From positions 1,489,501-1,553,500 of the forward strand of contig QVRM01006574.1 of NCBI GenBank assembly GCA_003439945.1: 64,000 bases of DNA. The letters are read 5' to 3'. Origin of the DNA: Dermanyssus gallinae (lineage: Eukaryota > Arthropoda > Arachnida > Mesostigmata > Dermanyssidae). Shown here in pieces: positions 1 to 9,977 of the stretch. How positions within the stretch are numbered: position 1 is the stretch's first letter; every line of letters begins with the position of its first letter. The translations under genes were made by a program, and so were the position numbers. The notes beneath the pieces were generated by a model. It saw only the letters and a program-made list of their open reading frames with translations, did no database searches and had not been told where the DNA came from.

Positions 1-7
1 GCTAGAG

Positions 8-65
8 TTGTTGTCGTTGTTGTTGTTGTTGTTGTTGTTGTTGTCGTTGTCGTTGTCGTTGTTGT

Positions 66-128
<63 letters not shown>

Positions 129-177
129 CGTTGTCGTTGTTGTTGTTGTCGTTGTTGTTGTTGTTGTCGTCGTCGTT
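8..177 (+). repeat. (TTG)n trinucleotide microsatellite with GTC variants
   Basis: About 170 bp of TTG repeats with scattered TCG/GTC substitutions at the left edge of the window. It is open in every frame and encodes poly-Leu/Ser, which is a composition artefact and not a gene. Confidence 0.95.
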
Positions 178-1079
178 ACTGCTAATCTTCTTGCTATATT
201 TGCTGTTGTTGTGTTTGTTTGCTAGCAAACCTATGAAGCAAACTGAGGCCTGGCTCCCGGCGTAACGATTCGAATGAAGACGTTGCTGGGCAGTGAATAC
301 CCCCACACAGTTTGCGTGACCAATGGCCTATAAGGTCGTACCGAGAAAAGCCACGGTAAGAGGTTGCGCTAAAAGGTTTCGGCCCGGTGAAACGTATCTT
401 CGTATTTTAGTCACGGCTGACTGTAGTTGACATTGGCAATCACTATAATCAACTTAAACGAAATTAGGTCTGACTGGTCCTAGATTTACACACATATGAG
501 CTTCTGAATGTGTTGCTTTATCGCATGGCTACTTTGTTTGCACTAACCAAGCATTTCTGAATAAAATCTACCGCGCGATTGACACACAACTTCTGGTACA
601 CCGTATAGGGTGAATAGAACAACTATAAAAAAGAGCGTGGCGAGTCACAGGACAAATAGTGCATTGTAGTGAAAACGAAGCACGCGTAAGCCATACGGCA
701 GATAGCCGGAAACACACAAGCAAATAAAGCATATCTGACTTACCGTATTTTGGTTGCTACACAAGTAACTTTTTCTGCCAGTTGCAAATCTAACATGCAA
801 TTAGTATGAACGCAAAACAGTGCAAAATCATCCAACAATACGCAACACCCTTACAGATGTAATTAATATATGTGGTTTTCTCTTTATACGGATGCCACTA
901 GCAAAGCACTGGGCAATAATAGCTCAAACGGTCAGCATATTTTACCAATAGCCAAGACGACATTGTGACGGCCCTATCACGTGGCATCACATAATGCGTG
1001 CGTTTTTTATCACTTAGTACGTGCATGTTTTCCCTTTCTTGCGTGCCAAGTGACCAAACAGCAACAAGTATAAGATTAA
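178..1079. other. Stretch without recognisable gene
   Basis: AT-rich DNA of mixed composition with only short open frames. No repeat, RNA gene or protein similarity was recognised between the microsatellite and the SINE at 1080. Confidence 0.6.
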
Positions 1080-1366
1080 AACATTTTTAAGGAGGTAGTT
1101 TCTAATTCTAGACCATGATCCGTCCTCTACGGGCTTGGAACCTGTCCTGCGGTAAATTTTTAATGCACCAAGAGCCAGACATGTTGAGATAGCTAGAGTT
1201 TCTTCAACAGTCCTTGTGGCAGCATGCAGCCTCTCAGCGCTATGATTTATCATCTATTCTCAATGAGCATCGGTCAAAGAAAATTCGATCAGCAACAGGG
1301 ATCAAACCGGCAACACCCCGGTATATGACAACCATGACTAGAACACTAGTTCCCTAGTTCCGGTTT
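1080..1366 (-). mobile_element. tRNA-derived SINE, family C, copy 1
   Basis: About 290 bp that align along their whole length with 50476-50793, at roughly 80% identity by eye. In sense orientation (minus strand) the family begins with a tRNA-like head, which is clearest in the other copy: an A box TGGTCTAGGGG and a B box resembling GGTTGTTCGATCCC. A tRNA-unrelated body follows. In this copy the head next to 1366 is damaged, while the B-box region near 1290-1310 is still visible. It encodes nothing. Such elements are usually moved by a partner LINE, which is not identified here. Confidence 0.8.
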
Positions 1367-1427
1367 CTGTAAACCGTCTAATGTCACAAAATATAATATA
1401 TGCTAGTTGGTCAATACACTTGGACTC

Positions 1428-1451
1428 TATATATATATATATATATATATA
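1428..1451. repeat. (TA)n microsatellite
   Basis: Perfect TA dinucleotide run. Confidence 0.95.
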
Positions 1452-2337
1452 CCACTAAATAGCAACCAGTCACTGCACAATAGCCGATGGCTGTCTGCCA
1501 CGGTCGCGGGAACCAGCCTTGCATCGCCCGCAAAACACACCCTTTTGTACATTAGTAAGCAAAAGCTCAATTGCAGCGGCCTCGCTTTCCCACCTAAGCG
1601 TCAAATGACAAACACGACGTTACTGCCGGTTTCCAAGTGTTTAGAGAAAACGCACGAAAACTGCTGGAGCTAATAGTACTACCCGCGCTAGACGCTGTTA
1701 GTTCATGGTCATAAAAACCAGGTGAACCACGAACACATGTCCTTGTCAGCGACGACTAGCAACGATACGTTTCTTACTTGTCGCATAAGGAAATTCCCGT
1801 TTGTCGACAACACTATTTGTATACGAGACTCACTGACCTCATAGAGTGTATATATATATATATATATAAGTTGTTGCATTCGATTCCCTGAAAGCAACAG
1901 TCCATGCATGACGACACAACACGCTTTGTTACATACTCAATTTCCGCTAGTCCTTCTGCGTCCAATTTAAACAGTAGCAGCAGCTGCAGCCGAAGCGGTG
2001 GTAATTCGAATGTGGCCAATCAAGCAGTATCAGGCGGCCGATGTGAAACCAGAGGCGACAACTCCCTGAAGGCACCACGACCAACACACGTGTTGGAAAG
2101 AGTGAGGCTTCGCCAACGAGACCATCATCCCCCTGACCTGGGCTGTGCAGCGAGAAAAGCAAACTATCCGACGACACTGCAATGACCAGACGGCAATTGT
2201 ATCCGTCAATTATCAAATCAAAGCACTCCATGAAGTACTTGGCCGGTATTTGGCGTCAAATGAATCGGTGGTGCCCAGCATCAACAAACCACAGGTAGCC
2301 AGCAGCAATACTACTTAACGAAGAGAGCCTTCCCATT
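1452..2337. other. Stretch without recognisable gene; (TA)n at 1849-1868
   Basis: Contains a 20-bp TA run at 1849-1868. Opposed open frames of about 90 codons at 1904-2185 (+) and 1947-2231 (-) overlap, and neither shows a recognisable motif. Confidence 0.55.
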
Positions 2338-2463
2338 TTTTTTTTAGAGAACTAACTGGGAAATGCGGAACGCACACACGGTCACCACTGCAGGATTGTA
2401 CTCAACTGCAAGTGTGGGCCAGGTAGTGTGGGGCTCCAACCCACTAAAAAACAGTCATGTCCT
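2338..2463. repeat. Two-copy interspersed repeat, copy 1
   Basis: About 125 bp similar to 2941-3066. Both begin in a T run followed by AGAG.ACTAACT, continue through a CACACA..TCAC segment, and end in CCAACCCACTA. The copies are about 600 bp apart in the same orientation. The family is unknown; an old element or a local duplication could explain it. Confidence 0.7.
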
Positions 2464-2940
2464 CCTTCCCCCTCTAGCAGGGAAGTGCTGTTAGCATTAC
2501 TACAAACTATTTCCCACTGAGCTATGAAGACGAACAGCAAGAAAAGACACGTTGATCCTTCTGCTGTTTCGTCCTACTGTTCCACCAGTTTTGAAGTACA
2601 CTCCATTTCGTCCAGTGACCTATTATTATTATTATCAATACTTACACGTCTCAGTTAAGACGCAGCGTGGCTAATAGCTTAGCGACGACAAAACTGTTTG
2701 TGTGCTACAACTAATGGGAAGTCCTGCGATGTTATTATTACTTTAGTCACACGAGGGTAGAGCCTCCCTTACCTATCGGCAGTAGGTACAGTAGTGTGGT
2801 CGTAACAAAGATGTTTACAACAATAGTTTCGTAACTTGTTCTTCACCGATCGAGCTGTTGATCTCGTCCGACCACCGAAGTCGGTGACCTCGGGACTTCG
2901 ATATAAGCCGACAAGTGTCAGTCTGTGTTGCTTCGTTGTA

Positions 2941-3066
2941 TTTTTTAGAGCACTAACTAGAAAATGCAGTTGCACACAGCTCACTGCGGCAGGAAGTTCC
3001 CTGCAAGCGTGGCACGGACTTTAGTGTGGGATGTTTCCAACCCACTAGAAATAAGTCGTGGCCCCG
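2941..3066. repeat. Two-copy interspersed repeat, copy 2
   Basis: Partner of 2338-2463 in the same orientation with the same order of sequence blocks. The DNA between the copies is not duplicated, so this is not a simple tandem duplication. Confidence 0.7.
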
Positions 3067-3560
3067 TCCTTCGACCTGACCTGACGACAGGTGCCCGCGC
3101 TGATGTTATTGGTTTCGTTGATATTATACTATATATTATATGTTTAGTACTACCGTGACACTTCGCACTATGAACGTTTTTCCTAACATCTAGGTTTTAT
3201 ATTTTTTATAACAGATAGAGAGCACTAGAACCTCTGTTTTTATTATCTTCCATTTCTCTTTTTATTCCCAAACCCACTTTTCATAACGAGAATTTAAGTA
3301 TGTGAATGTTTGCAGTTCCGTACTTGAACCATGTCTAAATTGAAATTAAACATACTACAAACGACTGTACAGTTCCACATCATACATCCGCTTATATGTA
3401 CATCGGGCCTAAATTGCACTCGCAATTTCGACTCGTGTCGGATCCGCTTCCCGTCACCTCGGCTTTTCACCACCATGCCGACTTGTCTACTGGCGACCTA
3501 GAGCTCAAGTCGTTCGTAAGAGAGATGCATCTGCAACACTCGATAGGGCAGGCGCAGACA
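3067..3560. other. Stretch without recognisable gene
   Basis: AT-rich sequence leading into the minisatellite. No gene was recognised. Confidence 0.5.
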
Positions 3561-3828
3561 GAGAGGGGAATACGGATAGCGAGAGAGAGAGAGAGGGAAA
3601 TATGGATAGAGGGAAATATGGATAGAGGGGAATATGGATAGAGGGGAATATGGATAGAGGGGAATATGGATAGAGGGGAATATGGATAAAGGGAAATATG
3701 GATAGAGGGGAATATGGATAGAGGGGAATATGGATAGAGGGAAATATGGATAGAGGGGAATATGGATAGAGGGGAATATGGATAGAGGGGAATATGGATA
3801 GAGGGGAATATGGATAGAGGGGAATATG
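3561..3828. repeat. 16-bp minisatellite, left half
   Basis: Tandem copies of the 16-mer GATAGAGGGGAATATG, with a GGGAAATATG variant. A degenerate first unit and a short (GA)n interruption lie at 3561-3597. Because 16 is not a multiple of 3 and the complementary strand has no stop in any phase, all three minus frames stay open and encode the same cyclic 16-residue peptide. The long open frames here are therefore artefacts. The same array resumes at 7522 beyond the inserted LINE. Confidence 0.97.
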
Positions 3829-3921
3829 TAATATATATATGGTTTATTTCGCAATAACATTGCATTTCAAGATGGTACATAATTTCAATACAATTCATTC
3901 CTTTTATACACTTTAAACACT

Positions 3922-6756
3922 TCAGCGACCGTCCCACCCGGCGAAAAAGTGCAAAGACCGCCGATGCTTCTGGCAGCTCGCTGCGTGGTATTTAGCGCAT
4001 ATCTGCGAGCAGAACCGGCAACGACATTGATCGTCAACTTGGTGAAATCCTTGAGTCGAACATACCAAGTGATGATAGCCATGCACAATGTATCTTGTGT
4101 ACACGTGCCGGCTAGTGCATGCCATTCCATCCCAAAGCTCCCTGGCGAGGTACACATCCAATTGCGCTACCTCTGCCGAGGCCTCGGTCACTTTTCCCTG
4201 CCACTCCAACAAAAATTGTTGAAGTGGTCCAGTAATAGGTGACCTAAGCCTGACTCTGATTGTTTCCACTGCCGGCCCGCAACCCGCTAGCAGGTACACG
4301 AAGCGGCTTTTTGCCGTCCGGGGTAAGCAAAGGACCCGCTTCATATATATTGTGAAGCATCTTTCTAGCTGCGCAAAATTTGCCGCTGAAAGATGGCCCC
4401 ACACCCTGCCAAGGCTGTAGCTCAACATTGGCACAATCTTAAGCTCATAAAGACGCACGGCCGCACTCACAGACAGTCGTCGAGGGTCTCTCACCTCTGT
4501 GTGAATAGAGGTAATAGCCGCTCGACACCTGTCGGCGATGTGCTGGGTAAAGGTCGTTCCCGTATAGTGTAGCCTCAGACCCAGATACGGGAAAGAGTTG
4601 ACAAACTCCAGCGGTTGGCCACAACAGGGTATTACGTCTGCTGCGGCCAATCGACCCCCACGGCGAAACTTCATGGCTTTCGTCTTCCGCGCATTTATTT
4701 GCAGGCCCTTACGGTGAAGGTAACTTTCGACGTCACCGACAATTCGACGAATGGCACCGCGGTTCCGGTGGGCCACTACTATGTCATCCGCATACATGAC
4801 GACGACGGCGTTTCTAAACTCCTCCCGCACATGGCGAGCTAGGTCTGCGATGAGCAAGGAGAATGCCAGGCAACTGAGAGGGTCCCCTTGGGGGGTCCCT
4901 ACGTTTTGACAGAGCTGCAAGGTGTCTTCGCCCCTTACGTTTACTTCAAGGCGGTCTTCAGCAAAGAAGCTGGAGAGCACTCGTAGGAAAGAACCACCCA
5001 CCCCAGCATGTCGAAATGAATCGACTAGTAGGTGACGGGGAGCTTTGTCGAAGGCCTTGACACAATCGATAAAGACGGCGTACAAGTGACCCCCGGGCAC
5101 AGCCAGCACCCGTTCAACTTCCGACTGGAGTACGTGGATCGCGTCCTGTGTACCTCGGCCTTTCCTGAATCCGAATTGCTCCGGAGGTAAGGCCTTCTCC
5201 ACAGTTGGAAGCACCCTCGAGATAATCAACTTGGCGAAGATTTTCTTGAGAGTGCGTTCCGACGCGATACCCCGATAGAGATTTGGATCGTCCACGTTGT
5301 CACCGTTTTTGCCCTTGAATAACAGAGTAAGCCTGGCCTCGTGCCAAACCTGGGGTATGTGTCCCCCGCTGAGTATCTGATTAAACAGCTTACACAGCTC
5401 CTCCGCTAAAACATCGGACGACTTAGCCCAATGTTCGTAATAGATCCCATCAGGACCACTACTCTTTTTCTTGGGTAACCCGCGCAAGATCTGCACAACT
5501 TCCTCCACCGTAAACGGCGAATTCATGTCGTGCTGCTCCAGAGTGAGCGGTTGCTCAATAACTGGGTTAGGCGCGGGGGCGTTTGCATCGAGCAGAAGGG
5601 CAGTGAAGTGCTGCCGCAACTGCTCCTTTGTCATGCTGTGCATGCTTCTGTTTTGCCGGCGAACAATGTAGACATGGGGTTCGCGCTCTGCTCTCTCAAG
5701 CAAACGAAACTCCTCCTCCTCATCATACCGGCGCTTACTCTCCACAAGCAGTTTCTTGTAGGTTGCTCTATGTCGGCCATAGAGCGCCCTACGATCAGCA
5801 ACTACCTGGGGGTCGGGGTGTAGAGCCCGTGCTAGGCGCAGGAGCCCCAAGACTTCCCGACGTTTTAAGTAGCAGGCCTGTGTAAACCAGGGCCGCGCCC
5901 GTCTTTGTCTGTACTTCTTCTTGACTACAGCCGCCTTGACAGTGGCCTCCAAAGCGTGGTTGCTTTGTTCAATGTCAGAAGTTGATCTCAGCAGCTCTAA
6001 CTCGCGCGTCAATACACGCAAATCTAGTTGCCTAGACCAGTACGTTATCGGCTGCCGACGTGGGGCGCGTCCCTGGCCAGGCACACACAGAGACGCCAGC
6101 ACCGGCAGGTGCTTCCGTGCTGGAATATCAAGTACCTCGCATCCTTGAAATTCCGTCGGATGTTGAAGATTGTGAAACAGGAGGTCGATAGTGCTTCTTC
6201 CACTTTGGCAAACATACGTGAATTTATCACGCTCATTTGCGCAATGCAGGCCTCTGTTTTCTAGAAGCTTAAGAAGCACATCGCCCTTCCTATCGGTGGC
6301 GCCACTATCAATACGACAGTTGAAGTCGCCGCCGACCAGAGTGGGTAGCTGGAGGTTCAGTCCCGCTAGACCAGCACTGATCGCATCGGCAACGTCAACA
6401 TCATCGTAATGAGGTGGCAGGTAGAACAATGCGAGGTTGAAACTACCTGAGGTGAGTGTCATACAACACTCACCTCGACACACACATTGCATTCGGGGTG
6501 ACCCTGCTCGTAAATAGATTGAAAGTCCACCTACTGGTCTTCCCCGCCCTCCGTCTGGAAGACTTGCTAGCAGATGGAAACCTCGCATCTCATCGAAATG
6601 CACTTCCTTCCGCATGAAAGTCTCCGTCAAGAGTACAATGTCCACATCATCAAACAAACGCTCTGGTGCTAGCTGTAAAGCCCCAGATAAACCTTCGAAA
6701 TTCCAAAGCAATAATTTGCAGCTGCGAGCAGCATGCAGCTGCCTTGGCAGAAGGCG
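3922..6756 (-). CDS. LINE ORF2: AP endonuclease, reverse transcriptase and CCHC tail
   Basis: The protein nicks target DNA and reverse-transcribes the element RNA at the nick. Residues are counted from the TTG codon at 6711. The endonuclease spans about 1-215: N4, LLTET with E30, GGDFN with D129 and N131, STIDLLF with D176, and KHLPV with H201. The Asp that normally precedes this His is replaced by Lys200. RT spans about 410-700: SSGPDG near 418, FGFRKGRG near 513, FIDCVKAFD with D549, GTPQGDPLS near 605, and YADD 640-643. The C-terminus has a Cys/His cluster near 896-913. There is no RNase H domain. No internal stop or frameshift is seen. There is no ATG between the ORF1 stop (6759-6757) and the endonuclease core, and the first Met is residue 33. 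The 15 codons 6756-6712 are open and in frame with ORF1, so UGA read-through or a non-AUG start is likely. The start is therefore unsettled. Confidence 0.9.
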   Translation of the reverse strand, partial: RLLPRQLHAARSCKLLLWNFEGLSGALQLAPERLFDDVDIVLLTETFMRKEVHFDEMRGFHLLASLPDGGRGRPVGGLSIYLRAGSPRMQCVCRGECCMTLTSGSFNLALFYLPPHYDDVDVADAISAGLAGLNLQLPTLVGGDFNCRIDSGATDRKGDVLLKLLENRGLHCANERDKFTYVCQSGRSTIDLLFHNLQHPTEFQGCEVLDIPARKHLPVLASLCVPGQGRAPRRQPITYWSRQLDLRVLTRELELLRSTSDIEQSNHALEATVKAAVVKKKYRQRRARPWFTQACYLKRREVLGLLRLARALHPDPQVVADRRALYGRHRATYKKLLVESKRRYDEEEEFRLLERAEREPHVYIVRRQNRSMHSMTKEQLRQHFTALLLDANAPAPNPVIEQPLTLEQHDMNSPFTVEEVVQILRGLPKKKSSGPDGIYYEHWAKSSDVLAEELCKLFNQILSGGHIPQVWHEARLTLLFKGKNGDNVDDPNLYRGIASERTLKKIFAKLIISRVLPTVEKALPPEQFGFRKGRGTQDAIHVLQSEVERVLAVPGGHLYAVFIDCVKAFDKAPRHLLVDSFRHAGVGGSFLRVLSSFFAEDRLEVNVRGEDTLQLCQNVGTPQGDPLSCLAFSLLIADLARHVREEFRNAVVVMYADDIVVAHRNRGAIRRIVGDVESYLHRKGLQINARKTKAMKFRRGGRLAAADVIPCCGQPLEFVNSFPYLGLRLHYTGTTFTQHIADRCRAAITSIHTEVRDPRRLSVSAAVRLYELKIVPMLSYSLGRVWGHLSAANFAQLERCFTIYMKRVLCLPRTAKSRFVYLLAGCGPAVETIRVRLRSPITGPLQQFLLEWQGKVTEASAEVAQLDVYLARELWDGMACTSRHVYTRYIVHGYHHLVCSTQGFHQVDDQCRCRFCSQICAKYHAASCQKHRRSLHFFAGWDGR

Positions 6757-6759
6757 TCA
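6757..6759 (-). promoter_or_regulatory. In-frame UGA between LINE ORF1 and ORF2
   Basis: The single TGA that ends ORF1 is in the same frame as ORF2 and sits in the context CAA TGA CGC. A C after UGA is known to favour read-through. The ATG that overlaps this stop (ATGA) is in another frame and runs only about 35 codons. Either translational recoding or a recent nonsense mutation in a fused ORF would explain the arrangement. Confidence 0.5.
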
Positions 6760-7521
6760 TTGCTGTCTAGCTGTTAAACCATGCCCATCAGTAAACTCTT
6801 CGCATACTCTAGTCTGGACCGGCGGAGCCCCCAGCCAGCGCCGGAAACTCACGCCTTTCGGCCAGAAGGCGCTACTCGAAACTTTACTAAAATCATCATC
6901 ACCAAAGGCCACGCAGAAGACGGAGTCCGGCCGGGAAACTTTGAGTTTCCAAATAGCACGCACTACAGTATGTCTCCCGGTTAGCCAACCACGCAGCTGT
7001 TCTGCCGACGCTTTTCGGCTGAAGCCCTCCAAACGGAGAGCCTTCATAGGCAGCACACGGTTTTCACACAGTGTTAGCTCACCTAAGTCTACGACTGCAC
7101 TTCCTGCTCGAAGAGGACGGTGCTTCCTTATCGCGCTAGTTTCGCGTTTTTCCACTGTTGTTCGCTTGTGAATTTGGGAGAGATCGCCCTGGCTCGGCCC
7201 CAGGCGTCCATCCTGCTTCTCCGGGCTGTTGCTGGCCGATCCGCCACTCTCACTCGCGAGCTTCCTCTTCTTTTTGTTTCGTCTCTCCACCAGCTGGAAG
7301 CCTTCGTTGTCCAGCTGATCTTCCTTGGCTGTCTCTGTACAGTCCATTGTCTCTACAGCCTGGTCGCGCGGCTGCAGCGGACTCGTGACGTCACTTTCTA
7401 CTGCCGGCGCCGGCTTCTCTTTCTTCTCCGGTTTCTCCCGCTGTTGTTGCTGCCGCTCAACCGCTCTCTCTTCTCGCCGTTGCTGGCGCTGTTGACCAAG
7501 ATCAACAACACTTTTGGCGAC
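6757..7521 (-). CDS. LINE ORF1 (gag-like RNA-binding protein), N-terminus missing
   Basis: About 255 codons up to a TGA at 6759-6757. The N-terminal third is highly charged, with runs of Arg, Gln, Glu and Lys. A basic patch, RRNKKKRKLA, follows. The last ~110 residues form a compact region (…VLPMKALRLEGFSRKAS…) that looks like the RRM-type fold of LINE ORF1 proteins, which coat the element RNA. No CCHC knuckle is seen. The frame stays open into the minisatellite (to 8046), but that part is the repeat peptide and is excluded. No native start is present, consistent with 5' truncation. The assignment rests on position directly before ORF2 and on composition. Confidence 0.7.
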   Translation of the reverse strand, partial: VAKSVVDLGQQRQQRREERAVERQQQQREKPEKKEKPAPAVESDVTSPLQPRDQAVETMDCTETAKEDQLDNEGFQLVERRNKKKRKLASESGGSASNSPEKQDGRLGPSQGDLSQIHKRTTVEKRETSAIRKHRPLRAGSAVVDLGELTLCENRVLPMKALRLEGFSRKASAEQLRGWLTGRHTVVRAIWKLKVSRPDSVFCVAFGDDDFSKVSSSAFWPKGVSFRRWLGAPPVQTRVCEEFTDGHGLTARQQ

Positions 7522-8030
7522 GATAGAGGGGAATATAGATAGAGGGGAATATGGATAGAGGGGAATATGGATAGACGGGGAACATGGATAGAGGGGAACA
7601 TGGAGAGAGAGGAACATGGATAGAGGGAAACATGAATAGAAGGGAACATGGATAGAGCGGAACATGGATAGAGAGGAACATGGATAGAGGGGAATATGGA
7701 TAGAGGGGAATATGGATAGAGGGAAATATGGATAGAGGGGAATATGGATAGAGGGGAATATGGATAGAGGGAAATATGGATAGAGGGGAATATGGATAGA
7801 GGGGAATATGGATAGAGGGGAATATGGATAGAGGGGAATATGGATAGAGGGGAATATAGATAGAGGGGAATATGGATAGAGGGGAATATGGATAGAAGGG
7901 GAACATGGATAGAGGGGAACATGGAGAGAGAGGAACATGGATAGAGGGGAACATGGATAGAAGGGAACATGGATAGAGCGGAACATGGATAGAGGGGAAC
8001 ATGGATAGAGGGGAATATGGATAAGAAGAT
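7522..8030. repeat. 16-bp minisatellite, right half, with 321-bp higher-order duplication
   Basis: The same 16-mer family as 3561-3828, with variant units carrying AACATGG, AGAGAGAGG and AGAAGGG. The variants occur in the same order twice: the AATATAGATAG variant at about 7532 and 7853, and the TGGAGAGAG variant at 7601 and 7922. Both are offset by 321 bp, so a block of about 185 bp has been duplicated within the array. All minus frames are open with a repeated peptide of the SIHIPLYPYSPLSIFP type. Confidence 0.95.
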
Positions 8031-9041
8031 AGATAGGACGAGACAAAGGGAGAGAGATAGAGATCCATATGGATGATTAGATAGAGAGAACCGACATCAT
8101 CTAGCTACTACTTTTACGTACATAGTACGGTGTACCTATTGTCTGTGTGGTGGTGGCAGCGCTGGTGCTGCCGCCGCCGCCGCCGCATCCTCTTCGAATC
8201 GTTTGCATGTACGTATGCCATCTGCACGAACGTAAACGCGTATGTTTATGCGCAGTTTGCCTGTTTGTCTGTTTGCCGGCCAGTCTTCCGTCCTTGTCTG
8301 TCTCTCCGTCTGTTTTCCCGAACAGTTAGACAGACAGTCGACGTCGTCGTCTATTTAGTCATCACCGCATCATCTGCATCATCATCAACGTGATCCTGAT
8401 ATCGAGTAGCGTGATCCTCGACTCCGACTCGGCCGGACACCGGCGCGAGGGCGCGACGATCGATTGTGAGATGTCTTCTAATTCATAGCCGCTACGACGA
8501 TACGATTTTGCCGCCGGGCTATCTCTATGCACCGCCAGTGCCACTATCGCCTCTGGACGAACGGACGGACGGACAGACAGACAAACCGAGGCATTCAATC
8601 CGAGATGAACGCAAACCATACAAGAAAAACACACAAAACCCACCATTCTGCTATTGTTATTATTATTATGACGGGTGCTACTACTATTACTACAACTAAA
8701 AGTTTTTTTTTTACTAGTACTACTATCAACGTAATGCAACCAAGCAAGTTCTACCACTCTGCTACTTATTATTCCTACTACTACGAACACAAGGCAACCA
8801 CCTAGTACAGCACGTTCCACGACTTTTCCAAGAAGACTACGAATTCTACGCTATGTAGCTGCGGCTGTTTCTGCTTTTGCTGCTGCCACGATCCTATTGC
8901 GATTCTCCGTCGCTGCTTCAGCTACCGCTTTTGACTACTACAACTATTCCATTAGGTCGAGCTGCTACTGCTGCGCCGCTGCAGCAGCAGCAGTGGAATC
9001 AATGGGAAAAAAGTGCTTTGCTTTCACATCTTGCATATTTG

Positions 9042-9045
<4 letters not shown>
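8031..9045. other. Low-complexity stretch without recognisable gene
   Basis: Degenerate GATA/GA repeat to about 8090, then short GCC, TCA, ACT and CTG trinucleotide runs and a GGACGGACGGACAGACAGACA tract near 8560-8583. Open frames in this stretch are compositional and show no domain. Confidence 0.6.

Positions 9046-9133
<88 letters not shown>
9046..9133. repeat. (TA)n microsatellite, about 88 bp
   Basis: TA run with one phase break near 9104. Confidence 0.95.
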
Positions 9134-9137
<4 letters not shown>

Positions 9138-9734
9138 CAGAAAGCGAGTTGTGCACTTTAGTGATCACTGTTCGCTCGACATCCGGCAGGCGTCCTCCGA
9201 AAACATGCACCCCATGTCGCGGGTGGGGGGGGTGGGTTGCACCTCATATCGTCATTATCATAGTCATCACCACTCTCAGCATTTTAATTGTCGCCACCTC
9301 ATCATCAGAATTACCATCAATCAATCTTACTACCGCCAGCAGTAGCGGCGCCGACATTGGCCGGGCCGAAGCAGGGCAGGCACGCCGGCTAGGGGAGGCG
9401 CTTGAACCAGGGCAGTCGCCAGAAGCAAGCCAGAAGACATCGAAACCCGGGAAGCCGCCCGACGAACTAGCACTAACCATGTACGAAGGACATTCTGGCG
9501 CGTCTTTTATTGCGCTCTGCCGGGGTTCTGAAGGTCACGCGCCATCTGTCAGGACAAGGAATTCGCTTGATAATCGCCTGATAATGTTCGATGAGAACGT
9601 CCGACCATATTGGGAATTTCCTTAAGAAAACCCTACTTGCGCTCGCTTTCTATGTCTCTTGCGCTCCGCTGCGTGCCCAAAAAAGGGCACGCACACACCC
9701 ACATGTACATATATATAGGAGAAAAAGAGTCAGT

Positions 9735-9770
<36 letters not shown>

Positions 9771-9943
9771 CTGGACTACGGTCTTCCCTTCGGGTATGGA
9801 CAAAGCACCTGCAGTGCTGCCAAGCTTCACAGAGCAGAGGTGGTTCCTGCTTTGCCTTTTACTCTTAGTGCTGAGTTTGTTTAAGGAGAAAGCACTATAG
9901 TGGCACTACAAATTCTCTACATTTGTACAATAAAATTAAGCAC

Positions 9944-9977
<34 letters not shown>

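Larger units (their letters stand above)
3829..7521 (-). mobile_element. APE-type non-LTR retrotransposon (LINE) inserted in minisatellite
   Basis: A 3.7-kb element in minus orientation, with 5' end at 7521 and 3' end at 3829. It carries the C-terminal part of a gag-like ORF1 (7521-6757), ORF2 with endonuclease and RT (6756-3922), and a short 3' UTR of about 90 bp that ends in an ATATATAT run. The 16-bp array stops at 3828 on GAATATG and restarts at 7522 on GATAGAGG, so removing the element restores an in-phase array. The 5' end runs straight from ORF1 coding sequence into the array. The element is thus probably 5'-truncated, unless the array acts as its 5' leader. The clade was not determined; target preference of this kind is known for several R1-group families. 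Confidence 0.9.

Noticed and set aside
8..265. 85-codon poly-Leu/Ser frame
   Set aside because: Translation of a TTG microsatellite; no start context or non-repeat sequence.
3467..3937. 156-codon minus-strand frame with Tyr/Pro/Ser repeats
   Set aside because: Encoded by the 16-bp minisatellite, which is open in all three minus frames; the ends run into unrelated sequence.
6614..7171. 185-codon plus-strand frame
   Set aside because: Antisense to the LINE ORF1/ORF2 coding region; no domain of its own.
6757..8046. 429-codon frame as one protein
   Set aside because: The first ~170 codons are minisatellite. Only the part from 7521 down is LINE ORF1.
8897..9625. 242-codon frame across a (TA)n tract
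   Set aside because: The length is due to the TA run (Tyr-Ile repeat) joining two unrelated short frames; no domain recognised.
9340..9625. RLE-LINE fragment
   Set aside because: Spacing of Ala/Gly-rich phrases looked vaguely similar, but no RPD, WD or C-terminal signature is present.
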